A stretch of 64,000 bases of DNA from Microvirga terrestris (GTDB lineage Bacteria > Pseudomonadota > Alphaproteobacteria > Rhizobiales > Beijerinckiaceae), in NCBI RefSeq assembly GCF_015694425.1, contig NZ_JADQDN010000003.1:186001-250000 (forward strand), in the 5' to 3' direction. The first letter of the stretch is position 1; each line of letters starts with the position of its first letter. Both the position numbers and the translations under genes were made by a program. Under the pieces are notes generated by a model. That model was not told the DNA's origin. It did no database searches and saw nothing but the letters and a program-made list of their open reading frames with translations. Shown here piece after piece: positions 7,104-15,477 of this stretch.

Positions 7104-8570
7104 GTGAGTCCCTCTCAACCGTGGGCCTATGGACTCGATGAGATTCGCCTCCAGGGAGGAGCGGAAGGGTTCAGCCGGGAGGCGCTTTCCGAGCTCCTGG
7201 AGAACGTGCCGCTGGCCATCGCCGTCACGCTTGGATCGGATCAGCAATTCGCCTTTGCCAACCGCCTGTTCCGGTCCGCCTTGTCTGTTCCCGACGAGGA
7301 TCTTGTCGGCCGGACCGTGTCCGAGGTCATGGGTGACAGATACACGCCTGAACTTTGGACATCACGCGAGAAGGTGTTCCAGACCGGCGAACCCCAGGAG
7401 CTGAAGGATCATGCCCTCGTGCTTACGCCCGGCACGACCACCTATTGGGACATCAAGCTTCTGCCGGTTCGCGATGGGGGTGACCAGATCAGCGGTATCC
7501 TGGCTCTGGCCGCCCATGTGACTGAGCGGGTCAAGGCGCGTGGTGAAGCCGAGATCAAGGCCCGCGAGGCTACTCTTCACAACGAACGTCTGGCCCTTGC
7601 CGTCGAGGCGACGGAGATGGGCCTGTGGGAATGGAACGCCCAGACCGGCGAGACCTTCTGGTCGGACCGGCAGAAGGACATCTTCGGCCTGCCGAAGAAC
7701 GAGCCCGCGACCTATGAGTTCTGGCACTCAGCCATTCACCCGGACGACCGCGAACATGTGGTGAGCAGCGTCGGGTCCTTGAGCGATCCCCGTTCGGGGG
7801 GACAGATCCAGATTGAGCACAGAATTGTCCGCCCTGACGGCGAGATCCGATGGATCCTCAGCCGCGGCCGCATGCTCTACGAGATCATCAACGGCGAACT
7901 GAAACCCGCGCGCATTCTCGGAACGATCATCGACATCACCGAGCGTCGCAGGAACGAGGAGGTTCGGCAGCTTCTGGTGCAGGAGCTCAACCACCGGGTC
8001 AAGAACCTCTTCGCCATGACCAGCGGTATGATTGCCATGACGGCGCGGACGGCCGAGACGCCGAAGCAGATGGCCGCTGCCCTGCGCGGACGTATCGATG
8101 CCTTGGCCCGTGCGCACGAGCTGATCCGCCCTGCCATCACCGGCAGTGATCCGGCCGATGAAGAGACCACTGTCGAGAAGATCGTGGAAGCCATCCTGGC
8201 GCCGCACATCAGCCAGGACACGCCCTCCCCGATGATCCTGGAAGGACCGCCGGTGCGGATTGGTCCGAAGGCCGCAACGATCCTGACCCTGGTGCTGCAC
8301 GAACTGGCCACCAATGCGTTGAAATACGGAGCATTGTCGGCTCCAGAAGGCCGTCTGAGAATTACCTGGGTGCGCGGCGTGATGCTCACGCTCACATGGC
8401 AGGAAGACAACGGACCGGCGACCCAAGGGGTGCCGAGCACGGAAGGCTTCGGCTCGAAGCTCGTACGCCGGAGCGTGACCGACCAGCTCGGCGGCACCAT
8501 TGCCTATGACTGGCGCGCAGAAGGCCTGCATGTTCGCATCGACCTGCCGCTGAACCAGCTCGACGCCTGA
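7104..8570 (+). CDS. HWE-family PAS sensor histidine kinase
   Basis: 488-residue soluble kinase with no membrane segment. A first PAS-like domain spans about 25-140 and a second PAS/PAC about 165-285 (GLWEWNAQTGETFWSD... ending GTIIDITERR). The HWE dimerisation domain follows: ELNHRVKNLFAM with the phosphoacceptor H297, ARAHELI, then the ATPase domain with LHELATNALKYGALS and TLTWQEDNGP (the WxE element). HWE kinases are abundant in Hyphomicrobiales and often feed the PhyR/EcfG general stress response or light responses. The PAS domains lack an obvious LOV cysteine motif. Start is GTG 7104 after AAAGGATG. No response regulator gene is adjacent, so it is an orphan. Confidence 0.92.
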   Translation: MSPSQPWAYGLDEIRLQGGAEGFSREALSELLENVPLAIAVTLGSDQQFAFANRLFRSALSVPDEDLVGRTVSEVMGDRYTPELWTSREKVFQTGEPQELKDHALVLTPGTTTYWDIKLLPVRDGGDQISGILALAAHVTERVKARGEAEIKAREATLHNERLALAVEATEMGLWEWNAQTGETFWSDRQKDIFGLPKNEPATYEFWHSAIHPDDREHVVSSVGSLSDPRSGGQIQIEHRIVRPDGEIRWILSRGRMLYEIINGELKPARILGTIIDITERRRNEEVRQLLVQELNHRVKNLFAMTSGMIAMTARTAETPKQMAAALRGRIDALARAHELIRPAITGSDPADEETTVEKIVEAILAPHISQDTPSPMILEGPPVRIGPKAATILTLVLHELATNALKYGALSAPEGRLRITWVRGVMLTLTWQEDNGPATQGVPSTEGFGSKLVRRSVTDQLGGTIAYDWRAEGLHVRIDLPLNQLDA

Positions 8571-8578
8571 TCCAGCAT

Positions 8579-8677
8579 TGTCATTCCCGGCCGGAGCGCA
8601 GCGGAGGGGAAGGGAATTCATGGCTCAGCGCGTGTGAATGGATCCCCTTCCCGCACTTCGTGCGCCGGGGATGACAC
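8579..8677. repeat. Dispersed ~100-bp repeat, copy 1
   Basis: About 100 bases beginning TGTCATTCCCGGCCGGAGCG and ending CGCCGGGGATGACAC. The reverse complement of 61639-61739 matches it with a handful of mismatches. The ends are near-inverted (TGTCATTCCC / GGGGATGACA), and it has internal GGAAGGGAA / TTCCCTTCC-type arms. It lies between two convergent genes (HWE kinase and prfC). Confidence 0.85.
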
Positions 8678-8687
8678 CCTCCACGTC

Positions 8688-8770
8688 ATGGCCGGGCTTG
8701 TCCCGGCCATCCCGATGCGGAGAAACGTTTCGCCTCAAATAAGCGGGATCACCGGCACAAGGCCGGTGAT
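8688..8770. repeat. Paired hairpins following repeat copy 1
   Basis: Two perfect stems: ATGGCCGGG/CCCGGCCAT (8688-8710, 5-base loop) and ATCACCGGC/GCCGGTGAT (8748-8770, 5-base loop). Such twin hairpins are typical of REP/BIME-like intergenic elements. They may also block read-through between the convergent genes, though neither has a T-run. Confidence 0.6.
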
Positions 8771-8805
8771 GACTTGGAGCGTCAGTCGCGAAAGGACGCC
8801 GAGCT

Positions 8806-10389
8806 CTACGCCGCCTTCTTCTGGTAATCCTTCACGTCCGAGAATTGGATCGCCTTGTAGCGGTCCACCTCGTATTGAAGGTTGAACATGTTCGGCGCCA
8901 TGAACACGGGCGCCTCGTCGAGATCGCGCGCCATGGCCGACAGGTGGCTCTCGATGAACTTGTCGAGCTCCCGCGGATCGTCCGCCGTGATCCAGCGGCA
9001 GATGGAGAAGCGCGTCGGATCATAGTCGATGGGTAGGCCGTACTCGGCAGCCAAGCGCTCCTTCAGCACGTCGAGCTGCAGCGCACCCACGACGCCAACA
9101 ATGGCGCCGGAGCCGTCCTGCGGCACGAAGAGCTGCACCACGCCCTCTTCCGCCATCTGCTGCAGCGCCTCGCGCAGCTTCTTCGCCTTCATGGCGTCCT
9201 GCAGCTTGATGCGGCGCAGGATTTCCGGCGCGAAGCTCGGCACGCCGCGGAAGACGATGTCCTCGCCTTCGGTGAGCGTATCGCCGATGCGCAAGGTGCC
9301 GTGGTTCGGAATGCCCACCACGTCGCCGGCCCAGGCCTCGTCCGCAATCGCACGGTCCTGCGCAAAGAAGAATTGCGGCGAGTTCAGGCTCATGGGCTTG
9401 CCCGTGCGCACGAGCTTCGCCTTCATGCCGCGCTGGAGCTTGCCGGAGCAGATGCGCATAAACGCGATACGGTCGCGGTGGTTCGGATCCATGTTGGCCT
9501 GGATCTTGAACACGAAGCCCGACATCTTCGGCTCGCTTGCCTCGACAAGCCGCTTGTCGGCCTCCTGGCCGCGCGGCGGCGGCGCATAGGCGGCCAGCGC
9601 GTCGATGAGGTCGCGCACGCCGAAATTACGCAGGGCCGAGCCAAAGAACACCGGCGTGAGATGACCTTCACGGAACGCCTGCAGGTCGAAGGGCTTGCAG
9701 GCTTCCTGCGCGAGCATCACCTCCTCCTGCCAGGCATCCGCCTCTTCCGGCGGTAGCAGGCTCATCAGCTTCGGATCGTCCGGGCCGGAGACGGGCGTCG
9801 GCTCATCATCGGTGTCGATGCGGCGAACCACGTTGCGGCGCAGGTCGAAGGTGCCGGCAAAGCTCCTGCCCTGGCTGATCGGCCAGGTGACGGGCGAGGT
9901 GTCCAGCGCCAGCGTCTTCTCGATCTCGTCGAGGAGGTCGAAGGGGCTGCGCGCCTCGCGGTCCATCTTGTTGATGAACGTCACGATCGGGATGTCGCGC
10001 ATGCGGCACACCTCGAACAGCTTGCGGGTGCGCGCCTCGATGCCCTTGGCCGCGTCGATCACCATGATGGCGGAATCGACGGCGGTCAGCGTGCGGTAGG
10101 TGTCTTCCGAGAAGTCCTCGTGGCCCGGCGTGTCGAGCAGGTTGAAGACGCAGCCGCCATATTCGAAGGTCATGACCGAGGTCACCACCGAGATGCCGCG
10201 CTCCTTCTCGATGCCCATCCAGTCGGACCGGGTCGAGACGCGGTTCTTCTTGGCCTTCACCTCGCCGGCAAGCTGAATCGCGCCTCCGAACAGCAGCAGC
10301 TTTTCGGTGAGCGTGGTCTTGCCAGCATCCGGGTGGGAGATGATCGCAAAGGTTCGGCGGCGGCCCACAGGGGCCGGAAGATCGGTCAT
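8806..10389 (-). CDS. prfC: Peptide chain release factor 3
   Basis: GTPase that recycles RF1/RF2 from the ribosome after termination. 527 residues (E. coli 529). G1 motif SHPDAGKTTLTE at the N-terminus, the RF3-specific KNRVSTRSDWMGIEKERGISV segment, G3 LLDTPGHEDFSEDTYR, G4 FINKMDREARSP, then the RF3 C-terminal domain. The ATG at 10389 (MTDLPAPVGRRRTF) is preferred over an in-frame TTG three codons upstream. Convergent with the HWE kinase and divergent from a small ORF at 10510. It appears to be a single-gene unit. Confidence 0.97.
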   Translation of the reverse strand: MTDLPAPVGRRRTFAIISHPDAGKTTLTEKLLLFGGAIQLAGEVKAKKNRVSTRSDWMGIEKERGISVVTSVMTFEYGGCVFNLLDTPGHEDFSEDTYRTLTAVDSAIMVIDAAKGIEARTRKLFEVCRMRDIPIVTFINKMDREARSPFDLLDEIEKTLALDTSPVTWPISQGRSFAGTFDLRRNVVRRIDTDDEPTPVSGPDDPKLMSLLPPEEADAWQEEVMLAQEACKPFDLQAFREGHLTPVFFGSALRNFGVRDLIDALAAYAPPPRGQEADKRLVEASEPKMSGFVFKIQANMDPNHRDRIAFMRICSGKLQRGMKAKLVRTGKPMSLNSPQFFFAQDRAIADEAWAGDVVGIPNHGTLRIGDTLTEGEDIVFRGVPSFAPEILRRIKLQDAMKAKKLREALQQMAEEGVVQLFVPQDGSGAIVGVVGALQLDVLKERLAAEYGLPIDYDPTRFSICRWITADDPRELDKFIESHLSAMARDLDEAPVFMAPNMFNLQYEVDRYKAIQFSDVKDYQKKAA

Positions 10390-10465
10390 GGTTCTCAAAA
10401 TTCTCTGGGATCGACATGGGGGACAGAACGCCGCAGCGCCCTGCCCTTTCGCTGGACTCTTCTCA

Positions 10466-10477
10466 CCCCATATGGGG
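10466..10477. promoter_or_regulatory. Perfect 12-bp palindrome upstream of small ORF
   Basis: CCCCATATGGGG is a perfect palindrome 33 bases before the GTG of the small ORF and 77 bases upstream of prfC on the other strand. It could be an operator shared by the divergent units; no regulator is known. Confidence 0.3.
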
Positions 10478-10509
10478 CTTTCCCGTCAACAACGAAAGGA
10501 GGTGATCTA

Positions 10510-10584
10510 GTGTCTCATTGTCATACCCTACGTTCCCCGGTTGCCGCGACCTGGATCTTGGCCTCTGTCGAGATTTGTGCGTAA
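10510..10584 (+). CDS. Unannotated 24-residue small protein or leader peptide
   Basis: A 25-codon ORF (GTG start, TAA stop) encoding VSHCHTLRSPVAATWILASV plus EICA. AAAGGAGGTGATC (10495-10507), an essentially full-length complement of the 16S rRNA 3' end, lies immediately upstream with an ideal 7-base gap between GGAGG-T and the start. A strong intrinsic terminator begins 45 bases after the stop, so the ORF and its signals form a compact stand-alone unit of about 150 bases. The peptide has two cysteines and a short hydrophobic C-terminal half. I do not recognise the family. The ribosome site is the main evidence; chance occurrence cannot be excluded. Confidence 0.45.
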   Translation: MSHCHTLRSPVAATWILASVEICA

Positions 10585-10629
10585 CGCACCTTTAAGGGCG
10601 GCTCTTCGGGGCCGTGGAACCGACAATGG

Positions 10630-10660
10630 AAAGGCCGCCCCTCGGGGCGGCCTTTCTTGT
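10630..10660. terminator. Bidirectional intrinsic terminator
   Basis: An 11-bp stem AAAGGCCGCCC (10630-10640) / GGGCGGCCTTT (10645-10655) with a tight 4-base loop and T-rich flank (TTTCTTGTTT). It can terminate the small ORF unit on the plus strand and the M14-family gene (stop at 10662) on the minus strand. Confidence 0.85.
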
Positions 10661-10661
10661 T

Positions 10662-11777
10662 TCAGGCACTGAGCAGCTTGCCGGTGCGCTTGGCCGTGGT
10701 GCCGGCGATCTTGGCCAGCCGCATGCCCTTGGTGACGAAGCGCTGGGCGATCCGGGCGAACATCACGCCGTCGCAGGGCGCATTGGCCTGGGTCAGAGCC
10801 CCAGTCAGCGGATCGACGATGTCCGCGATCACGTCGCCGGATTTCACCCGAGCCCCGATTTCAGCCTTGAAGACCAGGATGCCATAGGCCGGGGCCTTTA
10901 CCGGCTCGGAGGCTGCGAGCGGCGTGGCTTGGCACAGCGGCTCCGGCACCTGCGGATCCTCACCGGCGATTGCGCCACGCAGGATCAGGTAATCGACAAC
11001 CGCCGCCGCATCGGCCTGCCCTGTCTCGTGGCTCACGTCCCGCTCGCCCCGGAACTCCAGGGTGGTCGAATGGCAGCCAAAGGGGATCGGGTGATCCGGG
11101 AAGCGGTCGGCCAGTTCCGCCCAGGGGCGGCTGCAGGCCTCGTCGAAGGGCTCGTCGCCCGATACATCCGCCAGCAGATAAGCGTGAGCGCCGATCAACG
11201 CGGAGAGCGACGCGAACGCCTCCTCCGAGCGGGTATGAGTGTAGAGATGCACGACGGCTTCCGAGTCGCAGTGCAGGTCGAGGACAATGTCGGCCTCCTG
11301 AGCGAGGCCGAGCAGCGCCTTCTTCATCGCCTCGGCCGGGTTGGCCGGGGCCCAGGCCTCAAGCTCCGCCCGCAGGGCCTCGCGGATCACGCGCACATTC
11401 GATTCGCCGTCGCCGGTCAGCTTGCCTTCAATGCGATCAGCCGCCTTCGGCACGAAGTCGGGATAGCCGCGGTTGAAATTAATGCCATCGGAAAGATTGA
11501 AGCGGCCGATATGGTCGCCCAGCACCCTTTGCGCCAGGCCGATCGGATTGGCCGCAGGCACGAGCACGATCTCACCCTTGATCCGGCCCTCGTTCTCAAG
11601 GCCGGTGAGGCGCTCGCGCAGATGATGGGCTGCGATCATGCCGGGGATCTCGTCCGCATGGAGCGAGGCCTGGACATAGATGCGCGGGCGGGCGCCTTGC
11701 CCGCCGAAGCGCTGGACGGTCAGGGAGAGGTCGGCTCCGGGAGCAAGCGGAGCAAGGGCGATCTGTTCTGTTCTCAT
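10662..11777 (-). CDS. Succinylglutamate desuccinylase/aspartoacylase (M14-like) family protein
   Basis: 371 residues. Zinc-ligand motif HADE near residues 40-43 (from the ATG at 11777), PAANPIGLAQ, the NFNRGYPD substrate-arginine segment and DLHCDSEAVVHLYTH carrying the third zinc ligand place it in the carboxypeptidase-like AstE/AspA family. The C-terminal part (about 290-371) looks like a biotinyl/lipoyl-type beta domain (AYGILVFKAEIGARVKSGDVIADIVDP). Members remove acyl groups from amino acids; the substrate is unknown. It lies 64 bases after glk on the same strand and may be the last gene of the trehalose operon, or independent. Start could also be the GTG one codon upstream. Confidence 0.85.
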   Translation of the reverse strand: MRTEQIALAPLAPGADLSLTVQRFGGQGARPRIYVQASLHADEIPGMIAAHHLRERLTGLENEGRIKGEIVLVPAANPIGLAQRVLGDHIGRFNLSDGINFNRGYPDFVPKAADRIEGKLTGDGESNVRVIREALRAELEAWAPANPAEAMKKALLGLAQEADIVLDLHCDSEAVVHLYTHTRSEEAFASLSALIGAHAYLLADVSGDEPFDEACSRPWAELADRFPDHPIPFGCHSTTLEFRGERDVSHETGQADAAAVVDYLILRGAIAGEDPQVPEPLCQATPLAASEPVKAPAYGILVFKAEIGARVKSGDVIADIVDPLTGALTQANAPCDGVMFARIAQRFVTKGMRLAKIAGTTAKRTGKLLSA

Positions 11778-11841
11778 CACCAATCAGCAGGTTGGAGCGC
11801 CGGCAGCCTCGATGCGGCTTGGCGCGTTTGCGGCAGGCTCC

Positions 11842-12840
11842 TCAGGTAGCCTGCCACCCCTGCGATTGGAAGACGAAGCGCTCGGGATTCGTCACGATAG
11901 CGGCCAGACCCTGCAGGGCCGGCTCCGGATTGGTGATCGCGTAGACCGGGACCTTCCGGGCCCAGGCATCATGGGGCGCCTTGCGGTCGAAGGCCTCGCG
12001 GAAGCCGCCCACTTGGAGAATGTCGATCATCCGGGGCGCGATGCCACCCGCGATGAATACGCCGCCGGAGGATTCGAAGGTGAGTGCGAGATCCCCGGCA
12101 AAGCGCCCAAGGAAACGCCCGAACAAGTCCAGCGCATCCTTGGCTAGGCTGTCGCCCTCACGGGCGGCTGCGAGAACGTCGTTGGGCATGGTGAAGGGGC
12201 AGTCGACGCAGCGATGGGCGGCGAGCGCCCTGGCGATGCGGAAGAGTCCCGGACCCGACAGCACGACCTCACCGGAGATGCGCCCGCCCACACGCTCCAG
12301 ATGCGGCCAGAGGGCGGTTTCCTCATCCGTAATGGGCCCGAACTCCATGTGGCCCGCCTCGGTCGCCAGAATGGCGAAGCGGTCCTCCACCGGCACTAGG
12401 GCGCCTGCCCCGAGTCCTGTGCCGGGCCCCAGGACGACCCGCGCGCCGGATTTGGCTGGCGGGAACACCCCGATAGGCGCGAGATCGCCCTTCGCCTCTT
12501 CGAGCACCGTCACCGAAGCTGCCACCGGCGTGTAGTCGTTGACGAGGGTCACACGCTCGAGACCCAATGTCCGGCCGATCGCCTCGGCATCGATGAGCCA
12601 ATGGGCGTTGGTCAGCCGGATCGCGGGCGCGTCCACCCGCGTCGCCACAGCGATGATGGCTGAGCGGGGCGCAGGCCCCTCATAGGCTCCCAGCGCGATC
12701 CTGATCGCACCGACCGGATCGGGCGTCTGCGCCGTCAGGGCGCGCGGCAGGAGCTGAACGGTCCCGCCAGGCGCAGGCAGAACGGCGAAGCGGGCATTGG
12801 TGCCGCCGATATCGCCGAGCAGAACGGGAAATGCGAACAT
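11842..12840 (-). CDS. glk: Glucokinase
   Basis: 332-residue ATP-dependent glucokinase of the bacterial Glk family. N-terminal phosphate loop LLGDIGGTNARFAVL, sugar-binding LVNDYTPVAAS, GPGTGLGAGALVPV, EAGHMEFGP and a C-terminal SSGGVFIAGGIAPRM are all present. It converts glucose to glucose-6-phosphate, which is also the OtsA acceptor. It begins 44 bases after the GH15 gene stop on the same strand, so it is probably cotranscribed and positioned to recapture glucose released by that enzyme. Confidence 0.95.
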   Translation of the reverse strand: MFAFPVLLGDIGGTNARFAVLPAPGGTVQLLPRALTAQTPDPVGAIRIALGAYEGPAPRSAIIAVATRVDAPAIRLTNAHWLIDAEAIGRTLGLERVTLVNDYTPVAASVTVLEEAKGDLAPIGVFPPAKSGARVVLGPGTGLGAGALVPVEDRFAILATEAGHMEFGPITDEETALWPHLERVGGRISGEVVLSGPGLFRIARALAAHRCVDCPFTMPNDVLAAAREGDSLAKDALDLFGRFLGRFAGDLALTFESSGGVFIAGGIAPRMIDILQVGGFREAFDRKAPHDAWARKVPVYAITNPEPALQGLAAIVTNPERFVFQSQGWQAT

Positions 12841-12884
12841 TAAAGCCTATCGTCCTTTTTGCCTTCCGCGTCCGATGACGACCA

Positions 12885-14693
12885 TCAGAACGCCTCCTCC
12901 CAGCTCCGGCTCAGGCGCACGGCCGAGTTGATGAGACCGACCATGGAATAGGTCTGCGGGAAGTTGCCCCACAGCTCTCCGGTGGTGAAATCCGCATCTT
13001 CGGAGAACAGTCCGAAGGAATTGCGCAGGCTCAGGATATGCTCAAACAATTCCTTCGCCTCCTCCTTGCGCCCGATGGCGTTCAGGGCATCCACGTACCA
13101 GAAGCCGCAGATCATGAAAGCCGTGTGCATAAGCCCGAAATCGTCTTCCACATCATAACGCAGAAGCAGGTCCCCCCGTCGCAATTTCGTCCCGACGGCT
13201 TCCACGGTAGCGACGAAGCGCGGATCGTCCGCCTTGACGAAATCGAGCTCCGCCAGGAGCAGGAGCGTGGCGTCGAGGTCCGTGCCGCCGAAGGACGACA
13301 CGAATGTGCCCTTGTCGGCGTTGTAGGCACGCTCATCGATGACCCGGTGCATGTGCTCGGCATTCTCGCGCCAGAAGGCGGCCCGGTCCTCGCGTCCCAT
13401 GGCCTCGGCGATCTTGATGAGCCGGTCGCAGGCCGCCCAGCACATCACGCTCGGAAAAGTATGCACGGCCGCTTTGGTGCGCAGCTCCCAGGGGCCGGCA
13501 TCGGGCTTGTCGAATACCTCGATGGCCCTGTGACCGAGCTTTTCCAGATGCTCGAACAGGGCCTTGTTGCCGGTGCGGATCAGGCGCTTGTCGAGAAAGG
13601 CGTGAACGGAGGCGAGCACGACGCTGCCATAGGCATCGTTCTGGATCTGCGTATAAGCCGCATTGCCGACGCGCACCGGACCCATGCCGCGATAGCCCGC
13701 GAGCGCGGTGGCTTCCCGCTCCTCGAGATCGGGTGAGCGGGTGATGCTGAAGAGCGGCGGCATGTCCTTCTGGTCGGGAATGGCGTCCATGTCGTCGACG
13801 ATGTTGGTGATGTAGGTGAGGTATTCCTCCATCGTCTTGGTGGTGCCGAGCCGGTTGAGGGCCTGGATCACGAAATAGGCGTCGCGCAGCCAGCAATAGC
13901 GATAATCCCAGTTGCGCTGCGTGTGCGGCGCTTCCGGCACCGAGGTGGTGAGCGCCGCCACGATGGCGCCCGTCTCCTCGAAGTTGCACAGCTTGAGCGT
14001 GATGGCGGCGCGGATCACCGCCTCCTGCCAGTCGAACGGGATGGAGAGCGAACGCACCCAGTCGCGCCAGAAATCGACCGTGCTGTCGAGGAAGGCCCGG
14101 GCCGTGGTGTCGGCCTCCGAGCGCAGGGGCTCGTCCTCGCCGAAGAAGAACGACATGGGCCGGTCCACCACGAAGAAGCGCTCGTCCTGGACATAGGAAA
14201 TCGATGCGTCGGTGGTCAGGCGCAGAGAATAGTCAGGGCCGACGAAGCGCAGATGATTGCTGCCGCGGGTCAGGCCGGGCGGGGATTCGCCCCAGTCGAA
14301 ATGCGGACGAAGACGGATGCGGATGCGCGGGCGCCCCTTGATGGGCTGGACACGGCGCACAAGCATGGGCGGACGGAAGGTGCGGTCGAAATGCTTGAAG
14401 CGGGGCGCGAAATCCGTGACCTCGACGATGTTGCCGGAGGAGTCCGTCATGCGAGACACGAGCACTGCCGTGTTCTGGAGATAGCTCTGCTCGCAGCTCA
14501 CTAGGCCTGCCATGTCGATGGCGAAGACGCCCTTCTGGTCCGCATCGCTCTGTCCTTCAGGGCAATCGAGCAGGGCCGAAAAAACGGGGTCTCCATCGAA
14601 TCGCGGAAAGCAGCTCCAGACGATCTGCGCGCGGCGATCGACCAGGGCCGAGATCATGCAATTGCCGATGACGGCAAGGTCCAACGAACTCAT
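12885..14693 (-). CDS. Glycoside hydrolase family 15 protein (trehalase/glucoamylase-like)
   Basis: 602 residues. The start MSSLDLAVIGNCMISALVDR is the usual beginning of this family; the ATG at 14693 follows the otsB stop almost directly. N-terminal beta-sandwich domain (about 1-240), then the (alpha/alpha)6 barrel with GAIVAALTTSVPEA, NWDYRYCWLRDAYF (substrate-binding and general acid region) and GYRGMGPVRVGNAAY. No signal peptide, so cytoplasmic. GH15 proteins linked to otsAB in actinobacteria and proteobacteria include trehalases; glucoamylase or isomaltose activity is also possible. With OtsA/OtsB upstream and glucokinase downstream it would complete a trehalose turnover cycle. A start four codons upstream (14705) would overlap otsB. 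Confidence 0.9.
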   Translation of the reverse strand: MSSLDLAVIGNCMISALVDRRAQIVWSCFPRFDGDPVFSALLDCPEGQSDADQKGVFAIDMAGLVSCEQSYLQNTAVLVSRMTDSSGNIVEVTDFAPRFKHFDRTFRPPMLVRRVQPIKGRPRIRIRLRPHFDWGESPPGLTRGSNHLRFVGPDYSLRLTTDASISYVQDERFFVVDRPMSFFFGEDEPLRSEADTTARAFLDSTVDFWRDWVRSLSIPFDWQEAVIRAAITLKLCNFEETGAIVAALTTSVPEAPHTQRNWDYRYCWLRDAYFVIQALNRLGTTKTMEEYLTYITNIVDDMDAIPDQKDMPPLFSITRSPDLEEREATALAGYRGMGPVRVGNAAYTQIQNDAYGSVVLASVHAFLDKRLIRTGNKALFEHLEKLGHRAIEVFDKPDAGPWELRTKAAVHTFPSVMCWAACDRLIKIAEAMGREDRAAFWRENAEHMHRVIDERAYNADKGTFVSSFGGTDLDATLLLLAELDFVKADDPRFVATVEAVGTKLRRGDLLLRYDVEDDFGLMHTAFMICGFWYVDALNAIGRKEEAKELFEHILSLRNSFGLFSEDADFTTGELWGNFPQTYSMVGLINSAVRLSRSWEEAF

Positions 14694-14694
14694 A

Positions 14695-15477
14695 TCAACA
14701 ATCATCCTCTTTGAAAGGAAGAGAACCTTCGGACGCCCATAGTGACAGGCGGTGGCGCAGTTCCGCAGGCGTTCCGAGGCGCACCTTGGCGATGGTCTCG
14801 CCGCCACCGATGCGCACGGACAGGCCGCCATGGGCGTTCACGGTCTTGAAGCCGTTCTCGTCGGTCAGGTCGTCGCCAATGAAGACCGGACGCCGCCCCT
14901 TATAAGGGACCTCGTGAAGAAACCGCTCGATCACCTTGCCCTTCCCTGCCGCCGAGGGCAGGATTTCTGCCACAGCTTTGCCGTGCTGAACACGGTAATC
15001 GTTGCCCAAAGCCTCGATGGCAGCATGCGCGGTGGCCAGCGCGAAGTCCTTCTCGTGCGGGGCCAGCCGCCAATGGATCGCAACCGAGCAGCCCTTGTCC
15101 TCGATCAGGATGCCCTCCTTATCTGCAACGATCGTCTTCAGACGCGCCACCATGTTCCGCAGGGCAGGATGCTCGTCCGGATCGCACATGGAGAGCCGTC
15201 CGGCGATGCGATGCTCGAGCCCATGCAATCCTGCCATGTCGAATTCATGGGGCACAAAGCGCCCGTCGAGAAATTCAACAGGACGTCCGCTGACGATCGC
15301 GAGCGCACCGCCAAGCCGTTCCTGAAGCTTGGTGAGAACTTGCGGCAGGGTCGGATCCACCGCAACCGCATCGGGACGTTCGACGATATCGACGAGCGTC
15401 CCGTCGAAATCGAGAAAGAGGGCATAATCCCCGTTCGTCCTGGCCATCGCCTTTTGTCCTGTCGAAACGTCACGCAT
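14695..15477 (-). CDS. otsB: Trehalose-6-phosphate phosphatase
   Basis: 260-residue HAD-superfamily phosphatase converting trehalose-6-phosphate to trehalose. Motif I LFLDFDGTLVDIVERP, motif II AIVSGRP, the T6P-phosphatase element HGLEHR near residue 85, a K-containing GKGKVIERFL and motif IV VFIGDDLTDENGF are clear. The first ATG overlaps the last 8 bases of otsA, consistent with translational coupling; an internal ATG ten codons later (MARTNGDYALFLDFDG) is an alternative start. It is followed after one base by the GH15 gene. Confidence 0.96.
   Translation of the reverse strand: MRDVSTGQKAMARTNGDYALFLDFDGTLVDIVERPDAVAVDPTLPQVLTKLQERLGGALAIVSGRPVEFLDGRFVPHEFDMAGLHGLEHRIAGRLSMCDPDEHPALRNMVARLKTIVADKEGILIEDKGCSVAIHWRLAPHEKDFALATAHAAIEALGNDYRVQHGKAVAEILPSAAGKGKVIERFLHEVPYKGRRPVFIGDDLTDENGFKTVNAHGGLSVRIGGGETIAKVRLGTPAELRHRLSLWASEGSLPFKEDDC

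Noticed and set aside
8720..8732. GAAACGTTTC palindrome as parS or operator
   Set aside because: Lacks the CACGTG centre and sits between two repeat hairpins; probably part of the repeat.
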